A DNA stretch of 64,000 nt, taken from contig NZ_JARXYJ010000001.1 in NCBI RefSeq assembly GCF_029894425.1, positions 2,604,001 to 2,668,000 of the forward strand. Direction: 5' to 3'. The notes beneath the pieces are model-generated. The model did not search any database. It saw only the letters and a list, made by a program, of their open reading frames with translations, and was not told where the DNA came from. This document shows, in pieces, positions 17,651 through 29,102 of this stretch (positions are counted from its first letter, which is position 1; every line of letters begins with the position of its first letter). The position numbers and the translations under genes are program-made. This DNA is from Streptomyces sp. SAI-127. Lineage in GTDB: Bacteria; Actinomycetota; Actinomycetes; Streptomycetales; Streptomycetaceae.

Positions 17651-19397
17651 ATGCAGTTCGAGGTGTGGGCACCGAAGGCCGACCGCATGACGCTCCATTG
17701 CGAGGGCGCCACGCGCGCACTGGAGCGCGATCCGGAGCGCCCGGGATGGTGGCGGGGCGAGGCGGAGGCCGGGGACGGCACCCGCTACGGCTTCGCGCTG
17801 GACGACGGCCCCGTCCTTCCCGATCCGCGCTCGCGCCGTCAGCCGGACGGCCCGGACGGGCTCAGCGCGGTCGTCGAGCACGAGCGGTACGCATGGCGTA
17901 CGCGGTGGGCGGGCCGTCCGCTGCCGGGCGCGGTCCTCTACGAGCTGCACGTGGGCACCTACACACCCGAGGGCACCCTGGACGCGGCCGCCGCCCGCCT
18001 CGAACACCTCGTCGAACTCGGCATCACCCACGTCGAGTTGATGCCGCTGTGTCCCTTCCCGGGGCGCCACGGCTGGGGCTACGAGGGCGTCTCCCTGTGG
18101 GCCGTGCACGAGCCCTACGGCGGTCCCGAGGCCCTGAAGCGTTTCGTCGACCGGGCGCACGAGCTGGGCCTGGGCGTTGTCCTGGACGTGGTGCACAACC
18201 ATCTGGGCCCCTCGGGCAACTATCTGCCCGTCTTCGGACCGTACTTCACGGACACGCACCACACGCCCTGGGGTTCCGCGATCAATCTGGACGCGCCCGG
18301 ATCCGACGAGGTGCGCGCGTATCTGCTGGCCAGCGCGCTGTCCTGGCTGCGGGACTACCGGATCGACGGACTGCGCCTGGACGCCGTGCACGCGCTCGCC
18401 GACACGCGCGCGTGCCACTTCCTCGAGGAGCTGTCGACAGCTGTCGACAGCCTCGCCACCGAGCTGGGGCGGCCGCTGTTCCTGATCGCCGAGTCGGACC
18501 TCAATGACCCGCGGCTCATCACGGCCCGCGCGGAGGGCGGTCTCGGGCTGCACGCGCAGTGGAACGACGACTTCCACCACGCCCTGCACACCGCGCTGAC
18601 CGGTGAGTCGCAGGGCTACTACGCCGACTTCGCCCGCGCGCCCCTGGCCGCGCTCGCCAAGACCCTCACCGGCGGCTACTTCCACGACGGCACCTACTCC
18701 AGCTTCCGTGGCCGCAGCCACGGGCGCCCACTGGACCGTACGCGCACGGCGGCGCACCGGCTGCTCGGCTACTCCCAGACCCACGACCAGGTCGGCAACC
18801 GCGCCGTGGGCGACCGGCTGGCGGCGTCGCTGTCCCCCGGCCTGGCGGCCTGTGCGGCGGCGCTCACCCTGACCGCGCCCTTCACGCCCATGCTGTTCAT
18901 GGGTGAGGAGTGGGCGGCGGGCACGCCCTGGCAGTTCTTCACCGACCACACCGATCCCGAGCTTGCCGAGGCCGTACGGGCGGGGCAGGCGGCGGGAGTT
19001 CGCGGAGCACGGCTGGGCCGAGGAGGACGTGCCCGACCCGCAGGACCCGGCGACCCGGGACCGCTCCTGCCTCGACTGGTCGGAGCTCGAACGCGAGCCT
19101 CACGCGCGCGTACTCGCCTGGTACCGCCGGCTCCTCGCGCTGCGGCACGAACAGCCGGACCTCACCGACCCCGACCTCGCCGACACCAAGGTCGCCTACG
19201 ACGCGGACCAGCGCTGGCTCGCCTTCCGCCGCGGGGACGTCCGGGTGGCCGTGAACCTCGCGAAGTCGCCGGCGGCGATCCCCCTCGGCCCCCGGGAGGC
19301 CGCCGTCCTCGCGGCCTGGGAGCCCGTGGAGGCACCGGGCGCGGACGGGGTGCTGCATGTGCCCGGGGAGTCGTGCGTGGTGCTGCTTCAGTCCTGA
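17651..19397 (+). CDS. treZ: Malto-oligosyltrehalose trehalohydrolase, interrupted by a frameshift
   Basis: GH13 enzyme that releases trehalose from the product of TreY. ATG at 17651 follows GAAGGGGA by six bases; an in-frame start at 17588 is not needed. Catalytic residues are in the first part: Asp in GLRLDAVHAL, Glu in LIAESDLND, Asp in QTHDQVGNR. Near 18986 the frame breaks: reading continues correctly (RRREFAEHGWAEEDVPDP) only one base later, and removing one base (the C at 18986) restores a 581-residue protein of normal TreZ length. As written, the first frame runs on as Arg/Gly-rich nonsense to 19528, losing the C-terminal beta domain. This could be an assembly error or a real lesion. 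Confidence 0.85.
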
Positions 19398-19439
19398 CGT
19401 CACGAAGCCCCTTTCGCTGCCCCGGCTCAAGCCAGGGCG

Positions 19440-19785
19440 GACACGGGAGCCGGTTCCCGGTGACGGGCGCGTGTGCGGCCATGAGGACCAGGGCGGCCAC
19501 CCACGCCTGTCCACCGGTGATGTCGTGATCGGTGGAGAAGCGGGCGACGGACGCCCCACCGGAGGGGTGGGAGGACCAGACCGCGAAGCCGAGACGGAAG
19601 CCCATGCTGACCGCCCACAGGGCCACCGCGCCCAAGGTCGCCTTGACCGTATGTGCCCGTCCGCGTACCGGACCCGGGTGATCGAGCCTCCTGCCAGCCC
19701 GAAGGCCACGCCGGTCCCGGCGAACACGCCGATCAGCACGAGGTCGTTGCCCGCGGTGGGGATGGAGGGTGGAAAAGACCAGGTG
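19440..19785 (-). pseudogene. Remnant of a small multi-pass membrane protein gene
   Basis: Two minus-strand frames carry coherent membrane sequence: LVLIGVFAGTGVAFGLAGGS and TRVRYADGH in one, then TVKATLGAVALWAVSMGFRL and WVAALVLMAAHAPVTGN in another. The frame changes at about 19650 (two extra bases or one missing). No start codon or ribosome site precedes the first part, and neither frame stops before treZ. This looks like a 5'-truncated, frameshifted gene for a protein of the DUF1453-like kind; the family assignment is weak. It lies convergent to treZ, in the same kilobase as the treZ frameshift. Confidence 0.5.
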
Positions 19786-19792
19786 GAGACGC

Positions 19793-20749
19793 CTACAACT
19801 CCGCGTCGTCCGGCTCCTCGTCCCGCAGTTCCGTGACGCGTTCCAGCAGGATCGCCTCCCAGGCGCGCAGCAGCCGGGTGCGCAGGAGCGGCAGGAGGGC
19901 GGCATCGCGGCCCTCCAGTCCCGCGGCGAGGCGGATCACGGTGTCGCAGCGGGCGAGCCAGAGACCGCGCAGGCAGGGCCGGGCGCCGTACCCGGCGAGG
20001 GTGGCGGCGCGCACGGCGGCGGGCGAGCCGACGGCGAGGGCGAGGCCCGCGATGTCCTCGGCGGGGTCGCCGACCACGGTGGCGGTCCAGTCCAGGACGC
20101 CGCGCACCCGGCCGTCGGCGCTGATCACGAGGTGTTCGCCGGTCAGGGCGTGGTGCACGAGGACCGCGCTGCCGGGCTGCGCGGCGAGCTGGACCGCGGC
20201 CGGCGAGGTGAGCTGCTGGAGCCGGGCCGGATCGAACTCGTCGGCCGCGCGCAGGCGTTCGGCGGCCCGGCCGGCCTCCCGGCGCAGTCGCTCCAGGGAG
20301 CGCGGGGCGACGCGTGGGACGCCGAGCGCCTCTGCCTGCCGTACCGGCACCTCGCGCAGCCCGGTGAGCAGCCCGGCAAGGTCGGCCTCGCCGACGGCGG
20401 AGACGTCGTGGTCCTCGGCCGAACCGCCGGGCACCTTGGTGTCGAGGGTGTAGGCCAGCCCGGGCGCCCACTCGCCCTGGGCCACGCTGGTCGGCACCGC
20501 GACCGGGACGTGCGGGCGGACCAGGTCGCGCAGCCGCAGTTCGCGGCGCCTGCGGGTGGAGGCCGCGCGGTCGCCCGCGAGGCGCAGCACATGGCGGGTG
20601 CCGACCCACCAGGTGGAGTGCCCGCCGCCCTCGGCGACGGGCCGGACCTCGGGCCCGCCGGCCTCGCCCGCGCCGGGCGTGTTGTCCTTGAGCAGGGAAC
20701 GGACCAGTCGGCGGACCGTGTCCGCGGTGGGTGTCGGTGCCTGGGTCAT
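19793..20749 (-). CDS. APH-fold phosphotransferase, catalytic Asp replaced
   Basis: Protein of 318 residues with the aminoglycoside phosphotransferase fold. The N-lobe has a Gly-rich stretch (AEGGGHSTWWVG) and the C-lobe has a recognisable catalytic and metal region (LVHHALTGEHLVI, then GVLDWTATVVGDPAEDIAGL). The catalytic aspartate normally found three residues after the first His (HxD) is Ala (codon GCC), one base from GAC, so kinase activity is doubtful unless this base is an error. The metal-binding Asp in LDWT is kept. It ends close to the membrane-gene remnant and starts 46 bases before the M24 peptidase stop region, so it may be in one operon with that gene. Substrate unknown. Confidence 0.78.
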   Translation of the reverse strand: MTQAPTPTADTVRRLVRSLLKDNTPGAGEAGGPEVRPVAEGGGHSTWWVGTRHVLRLAGDRAASTRRRRELRLRDLVRPHVPVAVPTSVAQGEWAPGLAYTLDTKVPGGSAEDHDVSAVGEADLAGLLTGLREVPVRQAEALGVPRVAPRSLERLRREAGRAAERLRAADEFDPARLQQLTSPAAVQLAAQPGSAVLVHHALTGEHLVISADGRVRGVLDWTATVVGDPAEDIAGLALAVGSPAAVRAATLAGYGARPCLRGLWLARCDTVIRLAAGLEGRDAALLPLLRTRLLRAWEAILLERVTELRDEEPDDAEL

Positions 20750-20795
20750 GGTCGCGCCGTAGTCGCTCGGGGGTGGAGGGGCTCCTGGGGTTCGG

Positions 20796-21920
20796 TCACT
20801 CCACTATGACCATCTCGCGGGTGGTGTCGTTGAGCCTGCGGCCGCCGTCCTCGGTGACCGTGACGATGTCCTCGATGCGTACCCCGAAGCGGCCCGGCAG
20901 ATAGACGCCGGGCTCCACGGAGAAACACATGCCCGGGACGAGGGGCTGTTCCTCGCCCTCGATCATGTACGGCGGTTCGTGTGTGGTGACGCCGATGCCG
21001 TGGCCGGTGCGGTGGATGAAGTACTCGCCGTACCCGGCGTCGGCGATGACCGCGCGGGCGGCCCGGTCGACCTCCTGGCAGGGCACGCCGGGCCGTACCG
21101 CACGGAAGCCCGCCTCCTGCGCCGCGCGCACGAGATCGTGCACCCGGCGCTCCTCGTCGTTGGGTTCACCGACATGGACCGTACGGGAGGTGTCGGAGCC
21201 GTAGCCGTCCTTGAGGCCGCCGAAGTCGAGGACGACCATGTCGCCGCGTTCGATGACCCGGTCGCCCACCTCGTGGTGCGGGTTGGCGCCGTTCGGGCCC
21301 GAGGCGACGATGGTGAAGTCGACCTGGGAGTGGCCGAACCGGCGCAGCAGTGCGGCGAGGTCGGCGGCCACCTCGGACTCCCTGCGGCCGCCGAAGGGAA
21401 CCTTCCTGATCTCCTCGAACGTTGCGTCGGCGGCCGCTCCCGCGGCCGCCAGCAGCTCCAGCTCCGCCGTGTCCTTGACGGCCCGCAACATGGGCAGGGC
21501 CGCGGTGAGGGAGGCATACGACGTGCCGGGCAGTGTCTTCTGCAGGCCCAGCAGGTGCATGGCCCAGGCGTTGTCGCTCACGCCGAACCGACCGCCGGCG
21601 TCCAGGAGGGCGGCGGTGGCGGCGTAGGGGTCCTTGCCGTCGGTCCAGTCCCGCAGGGTCAGGGCGCTCGCGCCGGCCGCCTTGGCCGCGTCCGGGGCCT
21701 CCAGGGTGGGCACGACGAGGACGGGGTCCTGTCCGGGGGCGAGGACCAGCAGGGTGAGCCGTTCGGTGACGGCGGTGGGTGCGTAGCCGGTGAGCCACAC
21801 CAGGTCCGGGCCGGGGGCCACGAGGAGACCGGCGAGCCCGGCCTCGGCGGCCGACCGCGTCGCGCGCTCCATGCGCGCCCTGTAGTCGTCGGCGGCGAAG
21901 GGCGCTGCGGTGCCGGTCAT
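20796..21920 (-). CDS. M24 family Xaa-Pro peptidase
   Basis: Cytoplasmic metallopeptidase of 374 residues (PepP/PepQ type) cleaving peptides with proline in the second position. An N-terminal creatinase-like domain (residues about 1-145) precedes the pita-bread domain. The five metal ligands are visible: Asp in VVLDFGG, Asp in YGSDTSR, His in TGHGIGV, Glu in FSVEPGV and Glu in VRIEDIV. Length matches PepQ. It lies upstream of the APH-fold gene on the same strand with a short gap. Confidence 0.92.
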   Translation of the reverse strand: MTGTAAPFAADDYRARMERATRSAAEAGLAGLLVAPGPDLVWLTGYAPTAVTERLTLLVLAPGQDPVLVVPTLEAPDAAKAAGASALTLRDWTDGKDPYAATAALLDAGGRFGVSDNAWAMHLLGLQKTLPGTSYASLTAALPMLRAVKDTAELELLAAAGAAADATFEEIRKVPFGGRRESEVAADLAALLRRFGHSQVDFTIVASGPNGANPHHEVGDRVIERGDMVVLDFGGLKDGYGSDTSRTVHVGEPNDEERRVHDLVRAAQEAGFRAVRPGVPCQEVDRAARAVIADAGYGEYFIHRTGHGIGVTTHEPPYMIEGEEQPLVPGMCFSVEPGVYLPGRFGVRIEDIVTVTEDGGRRLNDTTREMVIVE

Positions 21921-22036
21921 CCGGGCCTCCCTGGGCGGGTGAGGGTCTTACGGCAGCATCCTGCCCGGACGGCGAGGGGCGCGCGAGCCGATCGACACGT
22001 CTTTCGGACGGACCGGACGGAGTGCCGGCCCCCGCG

Positions 22037-22691
22037 TCAGCTCTCCAGGGCCATGCGGACGCCGAGGAGCAGCAGTACGCCTCCGGAGACCTGCTCCAGA
22101 CGCCGGCGCACGCCCGCGCGGGACAGCACGGCCCGCAACCGGCCGACGAACCACACGTAGAGGCCGTAGTAGCCGACCTCGTAGACCGCCCAGAGCGCGG
22201 CCAGCCCGACCTCCCCCACTGCCTTAAGGGCGTGGGAGGTACCCCCAGAGCAGGTGCGGGGCGCCCTCGGGGACGAACTGCGGCAGGAAGGACAGGGCGA
22301 AGACGGCCGCCTTGGGGTTGGCGAGGTTGAGCAGCAGTCCCGCACGGTAGGCGGCCCAGCCGGTCCTGCCAGTGCTCTCCCAGCCGCCGTCCGCCGCGGC
22401 CGCCTTGGTGCGGCGCGCCTGCCGCAGCGCCTGGATGCCGAAGGCGACGAGCACGACGGCGCCGCCGATGCGCATCACGTCGTAGGCGATCTCGGAGGCG
22501 GTCAGCAGCGCGGTCAGGCCCAGCGCGGCGACGACGCCCCAGATGAACACCCCGGTCTCGTTGCCGAGCACGGTCAGGAAGCCGGAGCGTCTGCTGTGCA
22601 GCGACTGCTTGATGATCAGCACGGTGCTCGGCCCGGGGGACGCGGCGATGAGGGTGCAGGCACCCAGGAAGGCGATGATCGTGGTCGGCAT
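22037..22691 (-). pseudogene. LysE/RhtB-type exporter gene broken by a palindromic repeat
   Basis: Amino-acid exporter of the LysE family. The first frame from ATG 22691 gives a normal start (MPTTIIAFLGACTLIAASPG, with the family SPGPSTVLIIKQS) through NLANPKAAVFALSF to GAPHLL. Then about 37 bases of a palindromic repeat (22209-22247) bring a TAA stop and shift the frame. The family sequence resumes in another frame (VGLAALWAVYEVGYYGLY) and ends at 22037 after about 210 residues in total, the normal length. As written, the product is truncated after about 155 residues and loses the last helices. This looks like a real insertion rather than a sequencing slip. Confidence 0.8.
22209..22247. repeat. 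Palindromic repeat inserted in the LysE gene
   Basis: ACCTCCCCCAC and GTGGGAGGT flank a central TGCCTTAAGGGC, followed by ACCCCCA. Palindromes of this C/G-rich type recur in Streptomyces intergenic regions. Here one copy lies inside a coding sequence and its length is not a multiple of three. Confidence 0.7.
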
Positions 22692-22780
22692 GGGCTCATC
22701 GTGACGCCGACGGCCGGATCCGAACCAGTGGATTTCCCACCCGATTGACGGGAGCGGCTTGATCACGCATTGGCGCTAAT

Positions 22781-22798
22781 GCTTGGATCAAACCAAGC
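22781..22798. promoter_or_regulatory. Candidate operator upstream of the metallophosphoesterase
   Basis: Perfect inverted repeat GCTTGG-ATCAAA-CCAAGC in the gap between the divergent LysE remnant and the phosphoesterase gene, 23 bases before the GTG start. A regulator binding site is inferred from symmetry and position; no regulator gene adjoins. Confidence 0.4.
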
Positions 22799-22820
22799 CA
22801 TTAGAAGAGGGGGTACGGTC

Positions 22821-23576
22821 GTGCTGGTACTCGCACACATCAGCGATCTGCATCTCGACGGGAGCGCACGGGCGACCGAGCGCGCCGAGCGGGTGCGGGA
22901 CCGGCTGTGGCGGTTGCCGGGGCGCGTGGACGCTCTGCTGGTGACCGGTGACATCGCGGATCACGGCGCCGAGGCGGAGTACGAGGAGGCCGCGCGGATC
23001 CTGGGACTGCACGAGGGCGACCCGCCGTTCCCGGTGCTCACCTGCCCGGGCAACCACGACAGCCGGGCCCCGTACCGCAAGGCCATGCTCCGGCGGGGCG
23101 CAGGCGACGGGCCCGTGAACAGCGTGCAGGTGTTCGACGGCGGCGCGGTGCTGATGTGCGACTCCAGCATCCCGGGCAGCGACGAAGGGGCGCTGGACGA
23201 GGAGACGTACGCCTGGATCGAGGCGACCCTCGACGAACTGGACGGGAGCCTTCCGGCGTTGTTGGCCTTCCACCATCCGCCGGTGGCGCTGCACCACCCG
23301 CTCCCCGACTCCTACCAGCTGGACGGGCCCGGGCGGCTGGCCGCGCTGCTGGAGCGGCGGCCCGAGATCGCCGGACTGATCACCGGTCATGCGCACACAC
23401 CTGCGGCGACCGTGTTCGCCGGGCGGCCGCTGGTCGTGGGGCCCGGGGTGACCTGGACGCTGCGGCTGCCCTGGGAGGGCGAGCAGATCGCGGACCGGGA
23501 CGCGCCGGTCGGTCTGGCCTTTCATGTGCTGGACGACGACGGACGGCTCACCACGCACTTCCGGGTGGTCACGTGA
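22821..23576 (+). CDS. Calcineurin-like metallophosphoesterase
   Basis: Cytoplasmic 251-residue phosphoesterase of the CpdA/Icc type. The dinuclear metal motifs are in order: ISDLHLD near the start, TGDIADHG, PGNHDSR, AFHHPP and GHAHTPA. Relatives hydrolyse cyclic nucleotides or other phosphodiesters; the substrate here is not predictable. GTG at 22821 was chosen because AGAGGGGG precedes it by seven bases; ATGs at 22770 and 22779 have no site and would place the operator inside the gene. It converges with the PDZ protein gene. Confidence 0.88.
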   Translation: MLVLAHISDLHLDGSARATERAERVRDRLWRLPGRVDALLVTGDIADHGAEAEYEEAARILGLHEGDPPFPVLTCPGNHDSRAPYRKAMLRRGAGDGPVNSVQVFDGGAVLMCDSSIPGSDEGALDEETYAWIEATLDELDGSLPALLAFHHPPVALHHPLPDSYQLDGPGRLAALLERRPEIAGLITGHAHTPAATVFAGRPLVVGPGVTWTLRLPWEGEQIADRDAPVGLAFHVLDDDGRLTTHFRVVT

Positions 23577-23601
23577 ACGCGGGCCCGCGACGAGCGTTCA
23601 C
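23573..23601. terminator. Hairpin between convergent genes
   Basis: GTGAACGC and GCGTTCAC (8-base arms) enclose a G/C-rich loop that is itself palindromic (CGCGGGCCCGCG). It overlaps the stop of the phosphoesterase and lies 12 bases from the stop of the PDZ gene, so it could terminate from both sides. No T-tract is present, as is normal in Streptomyces. Confidence 0.5.
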
Positions 23602-23612
23602 CCGGCAACGGT

Positions 23613-24251
23613 TCACGTGACGACGCCCGGCACGGCCGTCAACTGCTGGTAGCCGCCGCTGCGATGGCGGACCGTCAGCACGACCTCGCGGCCGGGGCGG
23701 GCGCCGGCGACGGCTCGCGCGAGGTCGTCGGCCGTGTCGATCCGGGTACGGCCGACGACGAGGAGTACGTCGCCGCGGACCAGGCCCGCCGTGAAACCCG
23801 GGCCCGGGATGTGGACGCCGACCACCATTGCGCCCGACTTCTCGGCGTCCACGGCCTCCAGCCCCAGGGTCGCGGTGACGGGGGCCGGCCGGCGTGGCGG
23901 AGCCGAAGCGGAGGAGTTCGCGGACTCCGAGCCGGACGGACCTGTCTGGGAGCGCCGCCCGTCCTGGCCCGGTGCGCCCCGGCCGGAGGCGGCCTGCCCC
24001 GGCACTCCCGGCCCGCCCGCCTGCCGTTGCAGTTCGGCCAGTCTGCTCATGCCGATCACTGTGACGGCCACCGTCCCGAGGCCCACCCCCGTCAGCACCA
24101 GGACGGCCGCGACGAACAGGCCGAACAGCAGGGTCGTGAGCCGCCGTCCGCGCCGGCGCGCGGCGTGCGGACGCCGGGCGGACCCGGACTTCCCGCCTCC
24201 ACCCGGTTCCTGACCGGGCATCGGCTTGGGGCGCAACGCAGTCTGTTCCAT
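23613..24251 (-). CDS. Membrane-anchored PDZ domain protein
   Basis: 212-residue protein with one membrane helix (about residues 38-66, TLLFGLFVAAVLVLTGVGLG) after an Arg-rich cytoplasmic start. A Ser/Gly/Pro-rich linker and a C-terminal extracellular PDZ domain follow (VVGVHIPGPGFTAGLVRGDV, VLLVVGRTRIDTADDLARAV). It is like the PDZ part of HtrA/DegP, but no protease domain is present. It may recruit or sense C-termini of envelope proteins. It starts 89 bases before the stop of a LysR gene on the same strand and has no obvious operon partner. Confidence 0.8.
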   Translation of the reverse strand: MEQTALRPKPMPGQEPGGGGKSGSARRPHAARRRGRRLTTLLFGLFVAAVLVLTGVGLGTVAVTVIGMSRLAELQRQAGGPGVPGQAASGRGAPGQDGRRSQTGPSGSESANSSASAPPRRPAPVTATLGLEAVDAEKSGAMVVGVHIPGPGFTAGLVRGDVLLVVGRTRIDTADDLARAVAGARPGREVVLTVRHRSGGYQQLTAVPGVVT

Positions 24252-24340
24252 GGATCGCCTCCGGCTGGATCACCACCGGATGGTGCCTACCCGGCGCACC
24301 GGCATGCGACGAGCCACGAACGAGTGAGACTGACGGGGGG

Positions 24341-25216
24341 TCAGAAGCGGGAAGCGGCCCGAACCAGCAGGTCGACGAAGTCCGCCGCGGCTCCGCTCGG
24401 TGCGCCCGCACACACCAGTTCCGTCCGGTGCACGACCCGCGGATGGGCGATCGGCACGGCGACCGTGCCCGGAACACCGGTGGCCACCGGCCGGGGCAGC
24501 AGGACCAGGCCATGGCCGACAGCGGCGAGGGCGGTCAGGACGCTCACGTCCGTGCCCTCGTAGCGCAGGGCGCACCGGAAGCCGTGACCGCCGTTCGCGG
24601 CGCGGAGGTGAGCCAGCGGCAGAGCGGTGTCGGGCGCGTCGATCCAGCGGGCGTCGGCAAGGTCGCCGAGGCGCAGTCCGGGGCGCCGGGCCAGCGGATG
24701 CGTGTCGGGCAGCAGGACGCACACGGGTTCCTCTCCGACGCCGCGTGTGATCAGCGGGGCGACGTCCGGCAGCCGCAGCGGATCACTGGGGGCGACCAGA
24801 CCATCGGTCAGACCGACGTCGGCCGTGCCGGTGGCCACGGCCGCGGGGACCGCGTCACGGGCCGTCACCCGCAGGGTCACCTCCGCGGCCGGGAGCGCGG
24901 CGAGGATCCGCGGACCGAGTGCGGTGGGCGCTGCCGCCAGGGTCAGTCCATGTGCGGGCGCGGCCGCCGTCCTGGCGACGTCCGCGCGGGCCGCGTCCAG
25001 TCGCAGCAGCAGCGGCTCCGCGTGTTCGAGGAGCCGCCCGCCGGCCGCGGTGGGGGCGACGGGGCGGCGGGTGAGCAGCGGCGCGCCGAGGTCCTGTTCG
25101 AGTGCCGCGATGTGCTGCGACACCGCCGACTGGGTGTACCCCAGTTCGCGGGCGGCCTCGGAGAAGGAGGAGAGGCGGGCGACGGTGACGTAGGTGCGCA
25201 GGAGATGCGGATCCAT
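24341..25216 (-). CDS. LysR family transcriptional regulator
   Basis: Regulator of 291 residues: N-terminal winged helix-turn-helix (FSEAARELGYTQSAVSQHIA) and C-terminal effector domain. It is divergent from the amidotransferase-like gene at 25302 with an 85-base gap, the typical LysR layout, so that gene is the likely target. A loose dyad (ATTGCA with TGCAGTAAT) lies in the gap but is not convincing. Ligand unknown. Confidence 0.9.
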   Translation of the reverse strand: MDPHLLRTYVTVARLSSFSEAARELGYTQSAVSQHIAALEQDLGAPLLTRRPVAPTAAGGRLLEHAEPLLLRLDAARADVARTAAAPAHGLTLAAAPTALGPRILAALPAAEVTLRVTARDAVPAAVATGTADVGLTDGLVAPSDPLRLPDVAPLITRGVGEEPVCVLLPDTHPLARRPGLRLGDLADARWIDAPDTALPLAHLRAANGGHGFRCALRYEGTDVSVLTALAAVGHGLVLLPRPVATGVPGTVAVPIAHPRVVHRTELVCAGAPSGAAADFVDLLVRAASRF

Positions 25217-25301
25217 GCGCCCAGCATTGCATCAGAGCTGCTTATCGAGCGTGCAGTAATCATCGTTGGACACGATTCTCGGCGGCCACAAGGATGACGG
25301 C

Positions 25302-26036
25302 ATGACGACGAACGCGGCACGGACCGCCCGGATCGCCCTGATCGGCGACCGCTCCCCCAACGTGGTGTCGCACACCCGCATCCCCGGCCTGCTGGACGCC
25401 CTCGTCGAGCGCGACCGGCTCGTGCTCGACGCCTACTGGATCCCGTCGGAGGACGCGGGGGACGCCGACGCCGTACGCGGGTTCGACGCGGTGTGGGTGG
25501 TGCCGGGCAGCCCGTATCGCAGTGAGGCGGGTGTCCTCGCGGCGATCCGCACCGCGCGCGCGACGGGCATCCCCTTCCTCGGGACCTGCGCCGGGTTCCA
25601 GCACGCCCTGCTGGAGTACGCCCGCGATGTCTGCGGACTGACACGGGCGGCGCACGCCGAGAACGACCCCGACGCCGACGACCTCCTCATCGAGCCGCTG
25701 GCCTGTTCCCTCGTCGACCACGCGGGCGTGGTGAACGTCGAGCCCGGCTCGCTCGCCCGGTCGGTGATCGGCTCCGAGCGGACCGTGGAGCGCTACTTCT
25801 GCGCCTACGGTCCCTCCCGGCATCTGGACACCCTGCGCGCACACGGCCTGCGCTTCTCCGGGCACGACGAGAGCGGTCAGGTCCGGATCGCCGAACTCCC
25901 GGGCCATCCCTTCTTCCTCGCCACACTGTTCCAGCCGGAACTGTCCGGCGACGGCTCGCGCCCGCACCCGGTCGTCCGGGCGCTGGCGCGAGCCGCGGTG
26001 GAGCACGCCGGGCGCGGAGTGCGTCAGTCCGCGTGA
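25302..26036 (+). CDS. Class I glutamine amidotransferase-like protein (CTP synthase C-terminus-related)
   Basis: 244-residue protein of the family related to the glutaminase domain of CTP synthase. The nucleophile elbow is present (FLGTCAGFQHALLEY, Cys in TCAGF). The position of the catalytic His-Pro-Glu reads Gln-Pro-Glu (TLFQPELS), so normal glutaminase chemistry is uncertain. No synthetase domain is attached. AAGGATG precedes the ATG at 25302; the upstream in-frame start at 25266 gives an unnatural leader. It is divergent from a LysR regulator and probably controlled by it. Function unknown. Confidence 0.78.
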   Translation: MTTNAARTARIALIGDRSPNVVSHTRIPGLLDALVERDRLVLDAYWIPSEDAGDADAVRGFDAVWVVPGSPYRSEAGVLAAIRTARATGIPFLGTCAGFQHALLEYARDVCGLTRAAHAENDPDADDLLIEPLACSLVDHAGVVNVEPGSLARSVIGSERTVERYFCAYGPSRHLDTLRAHGLRFSGHDESGQVRIAELPGHPFFLATLFQPELSGDGSRPHPVVRALARAAVEHAGRGVRQSA

Positions 26037-26208
26037 CCCAACCGCGCGCGGGGAGCGTCAGCCTGTGTGCCCCTCGCCGTGGCCGCCGTGGGCCCCACCG
26101 TGGTCGAACTTCATTGCCTCCGTGGGCATGACGACGAAGGGCACGGGCACGCGGGCGGTCGAAGGGCCCGAGCGGTCGTGACGTCCCCGGCGGCCGGAAC
26201 CCCAGCCG

Positions 26209-28950
<2,742 letters not shown>

Positions 28951-29102
28951 TCATCCCTTGACGAGTGGGCCCGGCCCGAACGGCTCATGTCGAACTTCAA
29001 CAACCGGATCAAGTCCCGCCGGGTCCGCGTGACATGAGAACCTGAAGACGGGAGAGGGGTTCGGACGTAGCCGTCGAGGTGTGTGCCGACAGGGGGTCCT
29101 CG

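Noticed and set aside
18986..19528. Programmed frameshift in treZ
   Set aside because: No slippery heptamer or downstream stimulatory structure typical of programmed shifting is seen, and TreZ is not known to use one. An indel is simpler.
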